Below are positions 7,603 through 13,687 of a stretch of DNA of 16,021 nt, piece by piece (position 1 is the first letter of the stretch; every line of letters starts with the position of its first letter). Under the pieces are notes generated by a model. That model had not been told where the DNA came from, did no database searches, and saw only the letters and a list, made by a program, of their open reading frames with translations. This stretch comes from Candidatus Cloacimonetes bacterium 4572_55 (GTDB lineage: Bacteria > 4572-55). The stretch spans positions 1 to 16,021 of the forward strand of contig NBMB01000076.1 in assembly GCA_002084765.1 (NCBI GenBank), given 5' to 3'. Both the position numbers and the translations under genes were made by a program.

Positions 7603-8817
7603 CTAAAAGAAAAGATAAGCCGCCAATAAAAATCGGATATTACTCACAGATTCTGTATCCTCGACCGTTCCGTCGGTTTGAGTAGAGCCATAAGCGGCTG
7701 ATGTGTACTCCACTTCAGCGGCAAAACGGGTCTTGCCGATTTGATATATGATACGGGGAGAGACTCGCATGATTGCATCGATATTTTTGCCGCGAACGTA
7801 TCCATCGGGAAGAATATCATCGTCCGCGCCCAAATTTTTGGTATAACCGCCAAATAAACCCAAAGTCATGGGGCTTTCCGACATTTTCAGGACAAATTCA
7901 CCCCAACTGGACATGGTTTTGATACCTATATATTCCCCATCGTCAGACTTGACCGCATAGCCGCCCAACATGAACAAATCATACATGTTTTCGCCATAAA
8001 CTCCCTCGGCTTTAATCGTCATATTTCCAGAGGTGATCTTGGCAAATCCTATCATGGCGGTGCTGCTGATTTTTTCGTCAGTGCTCAAACCCCTTAATGT
8101 CGAGGTACGGGGCATCAACGACTTATAATTCGCGCCGGCTCCTATGACCAGATTATCCGATTTCATCTTCACATTCATATTGAGAATGGGCAGAACAGCG
8201 TTTCGCAGATAAATTGACGAGCCGCCAGAAGGGCCGGTATCAGTGAAATCCCGCTGCGACGCGGCAGTTAGGGTGATGAAAATATTATTCATTTTATGGA
8301 TATAACGAATTTGGGGATTGCGAGAAAAGGGTTGCATGGGAACGCCGGTACTAAACGAAACCACACCCGGAAACACCTCAGTGATAAACATAGGATGCCA
8401 ATATTGCCCCACGATCAAACTGCATCGATCCCATGCCAGCTTGACGAACGCATGACGCAATCGGAAACCATTGATATCGCCGTTGGAATGACCAAAAAAA
8501 GCACCTTCTACCAAACCACTGACTTTTGCCCCAAACGCGTCAGGCGCAGAAATAACACCGGTTAGGCGAGTCTGAATTGATAACATATTCAGATTGGGGG
8601 TTGCATTAATGTCGTCCCCATTCATATCCAGCACCTCTTCCGCAGGATAGAGTAAAAAATGACCTTCCCGAGCCGATATGTTTGCTCGGGTATCCAGCAT
8701 AAAGTCCGTCTTAACAAATCCCTTAAACTTGATGCCGAATTCCTCTCCGTCAGCACCTTGAGCAAACAATAAAGTTGGTAAGAATAAAACAAATAGAACT
8801 AAACTTAAAAGCCGCAT
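7603..8817 (-). CDS. Outer-membrane porin-like beta-barrel protein
   Basis: The 404-residue protein begins with a clear signal peptide (MRLLSLVLFVLFLPTLLFAQ). Alternating hydrophobic and polar residues run through the rest, as in a 16-stranded-type barrel. FGIKFKGFVKTDFMLDTR at the mature N-terminus resembles trimeric substrate-selective porins of the DcaP-like kind, as does the segment GQYWHPMF followed by PFSRNPQIRY. The protein ends in aromatic AYLFF, the usual signal for outer-membrane insertion. I chose the ATG at 8817 because AAGGAGGA lies just upstream and it starts the signal peptide; an upstream TTG would add 23 unlikely residues. It leads an operon with the symporter subunits, so it probably admits the same solute to the periplasm. 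The fold is well supported; the substrate is unknown. Confidence 0.82.
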   Translation of the reverse strand: MRLLSLVLFVLFLPTLLFAQGADGEEFGIKFKGFVKTDFMLDTRANISAREGHFLLYPAEEVLDMNGDDINATPNLNMLSIQTRLTGVISAPDAFGAKVSGLVEGAFFGHSNGDINGFRLRHAFVKLAWDRCSLIVGQYWHPMFITEVFPGVVSFSTGVPMQPFSRNPQIRYIHKMNNIFITLTAASQRDFTDTGPSGGSSIYLRNAVLPILNMNVKMKSDNLVIGAGANYKSLMPRTSTLRGLSTDEKISSTAMIGFAKITSGNMTIKAEGVYGENMYDLFMLGGYAVKSDDGEYIGIKTMSSWGEFVLKMSESPMTLGLFGGYTKNLGADDDILPDGYVRGKNIDAIMRVSPRIIYQIGKTRFAAEVEYTSAAYGSTQTDGTVEDTESVSNIRFLLAAYLFF

Positions 8818-8849
8818 ACTTCCTCCTTCAGAATCATACATTAAAAGAT

Positions 8850-8878
8850 TAAATAGAATTTTGTCCGATTTGGAGCAA
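8850..8878 (-). promoter_or_regulatory. Possible promoter of the porin-symporter operon
   Basis: On the - strand TTGCTC (8878-8873) and TATTTA (8855-8850) are separated by 17 bases, upstream of the porin ribosome-binding site. This is a weak sigma70-like match in an AT-rich region; FCB-group promoters may differ. Confidence 0.25.
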
Positions 8879-9275
8879 TCGAACAAGCAGATATTTTATG
8901 GAAAATAAAATTTTATGCTATAAAAAAGTTCAATATTCCTGTATTTTTATTACACCTCAAATGATTATGTGATTACGGACGGAGATGCGCAATCAGGAAC
9001 GGAACCAGTCGTCAGACTTCAAAATTTATAAAATTCATTCGTAAAAAGGCGCGAATTATTGCCAAACAATACGTAATAATAATAAATAATAATCAACAAC
9101 ATTAATATAAAAATTATTAGGCATCTATCATTAAATCATTTTTTTTGATCAATGTTGACTTTAGTCAAAGATAGTTTGGCAATTTTCAGCGTATTATTTA
9201 CCATAATGCGCCCATTTTTTTTGTTTGCGATCACGCTGTTTTGAAATCAAATCTGTTTTGTAAGGAGGATGTTAC
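8879..9275. other. Divergent intergenic region between porin and nap operons
   Basis: About 400 AT-rich bases hold no gene I can support. The left part (to about 9120) contains AT-rich runs such as AATAATAATAAATAATAAT but no clear element. The right part holds the FNR-like palindrome, a likely -10 and the strong ribosome-binding site AAGGAGG (9262-9268) of napM. Confidence 0.6.
9145..9197 (+). promoter_or_regulatory. FNR/CRP-family box and nap promoter
   Basis: TTGAC-TTTA-GTCAA at 9155-9168 is a perfect inverted repeat with the four-base spacer of FNR/DNR/NnrR sites (consensus TTGAT-N4-ATCAA). A possible -10, TATTAT, lies at 9192-9197. That would put transcription start near 9204 and the box centre about 42 bases upstream, the usual activating (class II) position. 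A second short palindrome, TTGATCAA, sits at 9145-9152. Activation without oxygen, or by nitrate/NO through a CRP/FNR regulator, is the natural reading. The regulator is not in the window. Confidence 0.6.
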
Positions 9276-9650
9276 ATGGATCGAAAAATTTGGCTCACTT
9301 TAGCCCTGATCTTAACCGTTGGGGTCACTTTTATTTTTTGGGGCGCGAGCAGTCAGGCTGAGCAGGCACCCCAACACGAAGAAGTCGATGATTTTGGGAA
9401 TCTCAGCTGCAAGGAATGCCACGCTGACATGACCCCCGACATTGTTGATGAATGGGATAAGGGAATGCACGGTCAGGTGAACATAGGCTGTTTTGTCTGC
9501 CATGGCGACGGCGAAGTGGAATTTTATCCGCAGCCGACGACGGAACGCTGTATTGGCTGTCATTCATCTTATGAAGCCAGTTATGAAAAACTTGAAGTTT
9601 CCTCATGCTTTAGCTGTCATCAGGGTCATACCCTTGAATTTCACCATTAA
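9276..9650 (+). CDS. napM: NapM-like tetrahaem cytochrome c
   Basis: A 124-residue electron carrier, probably handing electrons to NapA in the periplasm. An N-terminal hydrophobic helix (residues ~5-23) is either a signal peptide or a membrane anchor. Four CxxCH haem sites follow: CKECH (45-49), CFVCH (72-76), CIGCH (92-96) and CFSCH (111-115). Extra histidines at 34, 65, 118, 123 and 124 could supply the second axial ligands. AAGGAGG precedes the ATG. The stop codon overlaps the napA ribosome-binding site, so the two are tightly coupled. The order napM-napA-napD-napG-napH matches Desulfovibrio desulfuricans napCMADGH, the reason for the symbol. Without napB or napC in the cluster, NapM is the likely direct partner of NapA. 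It could instead be a generic small multihaem cytochrome, but context favours NapM. Confidence 0.82.
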   Translation: MDRKIWLTLALILTVGVTFIFWGASSQAEQAPQHEEVDDFGNLSCKECHADMTPDIVDEWDKGMHGQVNIGCFVCHGDGEVEFYPQPTTERCIGCHSSYEASYEKLEVSSCFSCHQGHTLEFHH

Positions 9651-9665
9651 AGGAGTTAGAATATA

Positions 9666-11918
9666 ATGGCATTAACACGACGTGAATTTTTAAAGAATTC
9701 TGCCGCCAGCGCGGCGGCGGCGGCGATTGGCGTTTCTTTATTTGCAAACCAATCGGTGTTTGCCTCCGAGACAGTCTGGCATAAATCAGTTTGTCGCTAT
9801 TGCGGCGTCGGTTGCGGCGTCATGCTGGGCGTAGAAGGCGGCAAGCCTGTCGCGGTCAAAGGAGATACGAAAAATACCATCAATAAAGGCTTGCTGTGTG
9901 TGAAGGGTTTTTATCTCCACAAAGTCATCACCGGAAAGGATCGGCTACTCAAGCCATTGATTCGCAAAAACGATAAACTCGTTGAGGCGTCCTGGGACGA
10001 AGCTATGGAACTGGTCGCCGCAAAGTTCAAGGAAAGCATCGAAGCCAACGGGCCGGACTCGGTCGCTTTTTATGGCTCTGGTCAGGCGGAAACGGAAGAA
10101 ACATACGTCGCCAACAAGTTGTTCAAAGGTCATATCGGCACCAATAATATGGAAGGGAACCCGCGCCTCTGCATGGCGTCGGCTGTCGGCGGCTATTTGA
10201 CCACATTTGGAGCGGATGAGCCGGTAGGAAGTTATGACGATCTGGATCATGCCGAGATGTTTTTTCTGATCGGCAGCAATACCGCAGAATCGCATCCAGT
10301 GCTTTATGATCGTTTGGTCGCTCGAAAGAAGGCGAATCCATCTACAAAAATTGTGGCGATCGATCCCAGAAAGACACCGACAAACAAGATCATTGATCTG
10401 CATCTGCAAGTCAAACCTGGGTATGACCTTGCAGTCATGCACGCTATCGCTAAAGTCCTCATTGAAGAGGGTTATACGGATGAAAAATTCATTTCCGACT
10501 CGGTTAATTTTAGCAATGGAAAAGAGCCGATCACGTATGAGGAGTACAAAACATTTCTGAAGAAGTTTACTCCGGAGTATGCCTCTGAACAAGCCGGCAT
10601 CCCTGCGGAAGATATCGTGAAAGCCGCTAAATTGTTTGGGCAAACATCGCGTGTTGTCTCCATGTGGACAATGGGCGTGAATCAACGCATTGCCGGCGTT
10701 TGGCTGAATAATCTGATCCATAACCTGCATTTGCTGACAGGCAAATTGGGGAAACCAGGATCTGATTCCTTGTCGCTGACCGGTCAGCCCAATGCCTGTG
10801 GCGGGGTTCGTGAAGGCGGAGGTCTCTGTCATTTGCTGCCCGCCCATCGCAAGGTTGCCAAAGAAGCGCATCGCCAACAGATCGCTGATATCTGGAATGT
10901 GCCGGTTACGAATATTCAGCCCAAACCGGGTAAACACACGATGGCAATGTTTGACGCGATTTCCAAAGGCGAGATCAAAAATTTGTATGTCATGTGCACC
11001 AATCCAGCGCATTCCTTGCCCAATTTGAACAAATATCTGCAAGGCATGAAGGATTGTTTCATGGTGGTTGCCGAGTCGTTCCATCCGACCGAGACCTCAA
11101 AAATTGCCGACGTGGTTCTGCCCGCGGCTTTTTGGGGAGAAAAGGAAGGGGTCTATGGATGCACCGAACGTCGCTCGCAATATATGCCCAAGGCCCTAAA
11201 ACCTCAGGGCGAAGCGCGTTGGGACGCTGATATTTTGATCGACCTCGCCAAACGGCTTGGTCATGGCAAGAATTTTGAGCATTTCAAATCTGCCGAGGAT
11301 ATTTGGAATGAGTATCTAAAATGCACCAAAGGCAAAGATATGGACTTGACCGGCGCGCCGTATTCCCGATTGAAGGAAGTCCGCGGCTTGCGTTGGCCAG
11401 TGCCTTCTGTGGATCATCCTGGCACCACGCATCGTTTTGTGGAAGGCGATCCGCTGTTTCCAAAGGACAAAGCCGAGGGTCGCCGAATGTATTTTTATGG
11501 CAAACCCGATGGCAAAGCGGTTATTTTCGCTCGACCTGATAAAGGTCCGGCAGAACCGGTTGACGCCGAGTATCCTATAGCAATGATGACCGGCAGAGTG
11601 CTGGAACATTTTCACACATCGACAATGACCGGACAGGTGCCGCAATTGGTGCGCGCAGTTCCCAAGCCGTATGTGGAAGTCCACCCAGACGATGCCAAAA
11701 AAATAGGACTCACCGACAGAGGCATGGCAAAAGTTATCACCCGTCGCGGTGAACTGGAGCTGATGGTCAAGTTGTCAGATCGTCCGTTGCCTGGTAATGT
11801 TTTTCTTCCCTGGCACTGGCCAGAGAAATTGTCGAATTTGCTCACCAATGACGTTTTTGATCCGGGATCAAAAGAGCCGGAATACAAAGTCTGCGCGTGC
11901 AAAGTTGAAAAGGCATGA
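9666..11918 (+). CDS. napA: Periplasmic nitrate reductase catalytic subunit NapA
   Basis: It reduces nitrate to nitrite with a bis-molybdopterin guanine dinucleotide cofactor and one [4Fe-4S] cluster. The 750 residues start with a Tat signal (TRREFLK, then an Ala-rich hydrophobic stretch), so it is exported folded. Cys43, Cys46, Cys50 and Cys78 (CRYCGVGC ... GLLCVKG) hold the cluster, and Lys80 is the conserved electron-transfer lysine. Cys169 in GNPRLCMASAV is placed to bind Mo. NapA-type segments include RIAGVWLNNLIHNLHLLTGK, SLTGQPNACGGVREGG, HLLPAHR and ERRSQYMPKA. The length and these motifs fit the short monomeric NapA of Desulfovibrio, which works without NapB. The AGGAG site overlaps the napM stop. 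Formate dehydrogenase was considered; the Mo ligand context, NapD/G/H neighbours and GQPNACGGVR favour NapA. A related assimilatory-type reductase is less likely. Confidence 0.92.
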   Translation: MALTRREFLKNSAASAAAAAIGVSLFANQSVFASETVWHKSVCRYCGVGCGVMLGVEGGKPVAVKGDTKNTINKGLLCVKGFYLHKVITGKDRLLKPLIRKNDKLVEASWDEAMELVAAKFKESIEANGPDSVAFYGSGQAETEETYVANKLFKGHIGTNNMEGNPRLCMASAVGGYLTTFGADEPVGSYDDLDHAEMFFLIGSNTAESHPVLYDRLVARKKANPSTKIVAIDPRKTPTNKIIDLHLQVKPGYDLAVMHAIAKVLIEEGYTDEKFISDSVNFSNGKEPITYEEYKTFLKKFTPEYASEQAGIPAEDIVKAAKLFGQTSRVVSMWTMGVNQRIAGVWLNNLIHNLHLLTGKLGKPGSDSLSLTGQPNACGGVREGGGLCHLLPAHRKVAKEAHRQQIADIWNVPVTNIQPKPGKHTMAMFDAISKGEIKNLYVMCTNPAHSLPNLNKYLQGMKDCFMVVAESFHPTETSKIADVVLPAAFWGEKEGVYGCTERRSQYMPKALKPQGEARWDADILIDLAKRLGHGKNFEHFKSAEDIWNEYLKCTKGKDMDLTGAPYSRLKEVRGLRWPVPSVDHPGTTHRFVEGDPLFPKDKAEGRRMYFYGKPDGKAVIFARPDKGPAEPVDAEYPIAMMTGRVLEHFHTSTMTGQVPQLVRAVPKPYVEVHPDDAKKIGLTDRGMAKVITRRGELELMVKLSDRPLPGNVFLPWHWPEKLSNLLTNDVFDPGSKEPEYKVCACKVEKA

Positions 11919-11937
11919 TGATCCTTTAATTCTCCGA

Positions 11938-11974
11938 GGAAAAGCCCGATTCTGCCAAAGGATCGGGCTTTTCC
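11938..11974 (+). terminator. Hairpin between napA and napD (partial terminator or mRNA-stability element)
   Basis: A perfect 13-bp stem (11938-11950 with 11962-11974, core AAAAGCCCGAT) has an 11-base loop but is followed by only four Ts inside the stem and then CC. It may reduce read-through or protect the napMA message so that NapM and NapA are made in excess of NapDGH. Confidence 0.65.
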
Positions 11975-11984
11975 GGTCAAAATT

Positions 11985-12008
11985 GGTCCGCAGATTTCGT
12001 GGATTTTG
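11985..12008 (+). repeat. Degenerate copy of the dispersed TCCGCAGATT repeat
   Basis: GGTCCGCAGATTTCGTGGATT fits the dispersed family seen at 17-53, 94-104, 4975-5011 and 15700-15745. It sits in the 156-base napA-napD gap. Confidence 0.6.
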
Positions 12009-12074
12009 AACGAATTGTCCGAACGCTCCCTCACCTGATTTTAAAGACCTAATTTTAAAAAGAGGTATAATATC

Positions 12075-12323
12075 ATGTTCATCGCCAGTATGATAATCAA
12101 GGTCAATCCTGAAAAAGCAGACGACCTGCTTGAAAGCCTGAAAATTTTTGAAAATATCACCACATACGGTCTGCATAAAGACGATAATATTATCGTCGTT
12201 GTCGAGGCGGAATCCATCGAAGACGTCGAAAAGCTGTCCAAGCGGTTGCTGACGGAATTCAATGAGATCAAAGGCGTCTTCCCTACGTATGTCACCTCGG
12301 ATGATGCGGATGGTATGAAATGA
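12075..12323 (+). CDS. napD: NapD, Tat-signal-binding chaperone for NapA
   Basis: A small cytoplasmic chaperone of 82 residues that binds the Tat signal of NapA during cofactor insertion and holds back premature export. The beta-alpha-beta ferredoxin-like pattern of NapD is visible: FIASMIIKV at the start, LLESLKIFENITTYGLHKDDNIIVVVEA in the middle and IKGVFPTYVT near the end, matching the family's 'I-x-G-V-x-x-x-x-x-V' close. Its length is normal for the family. AAGAGGT stands before the ATG. It follows napA after 156 bases with a hairpin between, and its stop overlaps the napG start (ATGA), so NapD and NapG are translationally coupled. Its small size and the context make the call firm. Confidence 0.85.
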   Translation: MFIASMIIKVNPEKADDLLESLKIFENITTYGLHKDDNIIVVVEAESIEDVEKLSKRLLTEFNEIKGVFPTYVTSDDADGMK

Positions 12324-12850
12324 TCCAGAGCTTGACGTCGATTTTCTCCAAAATTACTAAGAGCAAAACCTACTTGCGTCCCCCAGGAGCCGTGCCAGAG
12401 GACGAGTTTATTTCTCGCTGTATCAAATGCAGCAAATGCGCCCAGGTCTGTTCATATAACAGTATCAAAATATTGCATTTGAATGCGGGAAAAGATTTTG
12501 GCACGCCGGTAATTGAGGCCAAGGACATTCCATGCTATTTATGTATGGAATGTCCGCGGATCTGTCCATCTGGAGCCCTGGATAACGCGTTGGTTGATAA
12601 AGAAAAAGTACGAATGGGATTGGCAGTGATTGACGAGAGTAAGTGTCTTCCTTTTTTGGGGGTTATCTGCCGATCCTGTTATGACGAATGTCCGATCCAC
12701 CGCGTGGCGATCGTCTTGGAAGACGAACTCCTCCCAAGAATTGACGCTGAGACATGCACCGGATGCGGTATTTGCGAAAGCGTGTGTCCAGCCGAAGAAA
12801 TCGCCATCACAATAAAGCCGTTAAGTCAACTGGCAGATAAACGGAAATAA
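12320..12850 (+). CDS. napG: NapG-like ferredoxin with four [4Fe-4S] motifs, lacking a Tat signal
   Basis: An iron-sulfur electron carrier that, with NapH, takes electrons from menaquinol toward NapA. The 176 residues carry four Cys groups: Cys34/37/40/44; Cys72/75/78/82; Cys109 with Cys117/120/124; and Cys146/149/152/156. LRPPGAVPEDEF ahead of the first group is the NapG signature. NapG normally has an N-terminal Tat signal. Here only about 18 residues (MIQSLTSIFSKITKSKTY) precede LRPPGA, with no twin Arg and no hydrophobic stretch. The start cannot easily move: its ATG overlaps the napD stop in ATGA, and an upstream extension would run through napD. The protein may therefore act on the cytoplasmic side or be carried out by a partner. 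NapF is an alternative, but LRPPGA and the NapH neighbour favour NapG. Confidence 0.82.
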   Translation: MIQSLTSIFSKITKSKTYLRPPGAVPEDEFISRCIKCSKCAQVCSYNSIKILHLNAGKDFGTPVIEAKDIPCYLCMECPRICPSGALDNALVDKEKVRMGLAVIDESKCLPFLGVICRSCYDECPIHRVAIVLEDELLPRIDAETCTGCGICESVCPAEEIAITIKPLSQLADKRK

Positions 12851-12858
12851 CTGAAAAG

Positions 12859-13686
12859 ATGAAAAATAAAAGATCATTCTATCTGACACTGAATAGACTC
12901 CGCGTATTATCCCAAATTACGACCATCCTCTTTTTGATCGCTGTGCCGTTGCTGAATATAGTCGGCGTGCACTGGATTTTGGGAACGTTGTACTCTATCT
13001 CGTTTGGAAAATTAGACATAGCGGATCCGGCAATTGTGGCGCAAACAATCTTGCTGACATGGAACCTCTACATTCCATTGCTTATTGCCGCGTTAATTCC
13101 TATTTTAATCGCCTTTATTTGTGGTCGGGTATTTTGCAGTTGGATATGCCCTCACAACACGATTTCTGAATGGATAACGGCTTTTCAAAAACGATTTATG
13201 ACAAAACGTTGGCGTCAATATCAGAAAAAATCTAAAAATGTTGGAATCCGAGTCTATTTTGGAATATTGGCAACACTTTTGTTAGTAACAGCACTTTTCA
13301 AAACGCCGCTTGTCAGTTATCTATCTCCGCCTGGCGTCATTTCCAGCCAAATATCCCAATTGATTCGCGGCTCGGGGATCGGTTTGGAACTGGCTATTGT
13401 CCTCCTGATTTTTATCGCAGAATTTTTCCTGTTTCAACGCTATTGGTGCAAACTCCTTTGTCCAGTTGGAGCCATGCTTGGAGCCTTTCATTGGAAGGGA
13501 AAATTGCGAGTCCAATTTCAGGCGGCAGAATGCAAATGCGGCAAACGCCCCAGCCCGTGTCAGATGGCGTGTCCATTACAATTGGAGCCTAAGAAAAAAA
13601 ATCTTTATCCCGCGTGTTTCAATTGCGGACTATGCGCCAAAGCATGTGAAAACACAGGTCACAAAGCGATTCAATTGACGTTTTGA
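12859..13686 (+). CDS. napH: NapH, membrane iron-sulfur quinol dehydrogenase subunit
   Basis: An inner-membrane protein believed to oxidise menaquinol together with NapG. The 275 residues have four hydrophobic helices (~16-36, ~70-90, ~133-151, ~173-193). Two Cx3CP motifs follow helix 2 and helix 4: FCSWICP (Cys93, Cys97) and WCKLLCP (Cys197, Cys201). The C-terminal cytoplasmic part has Cys-rich ferredoxin motifs (CKCGKRPSPCQMACP, then CFNCGLCAKACENTGH). This is the NapH/NosR-type layout at the usual length. It starts eight bases after the napG stop; the upstream site is only GAAAAG, so translation may be coupled. With no NapC in the cluster, NapGH is the only visible quinol-to-NapM route. 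No terminator follows it before the damaged receptor gene. Confidence 0.9.
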   Translation: MKNKRSFYLTLNRLRVLSQITTILFLIAVPLLNIVGVHWILGTLYSISFGKLDIADPAIVAQTILLTWNLYIPLLIAALIPILIAFICGRVFCSWICPHNTISEWITAFQKRFMTKRWRQYQKKSKNVGIRVYFGILATLLLVTALFKTPLVSYLSPPGVISSQISQLIRGSGIGLELAIVLLIFIAEFFLFQRYWCKLLCPVGAMLGAFHWKGKLRVQFQAAECKCGKRPSPCQMACPLQLEPKKKNLYPACFNCGLCAKACENTGHKAIQLTF

Positions 13687-13687
13687 T

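Noticed and set aside
9240-9251. TTTGAAATCAAA as a second FNR site before napM
   Set aside because: The arms are separated by two bases, not the four or so needed, and it would lie downstream of the likely transcription start.
9945-11084. 379-codon open frame on the - strand inside napA
   Set aside because: It is fully antisense to a well-conserved napA, has no family motifs and its composition is that of a shadow frame.
9666-11918. Molybdoenzyme as formate dehydrogenase alpha subunit
   Set aside because: Formate dehydrogenases have (Se)Cys-His at the metal ligand; here it is Cys169-Met in GNPRLCMAS, and napD, napG and napH follow.
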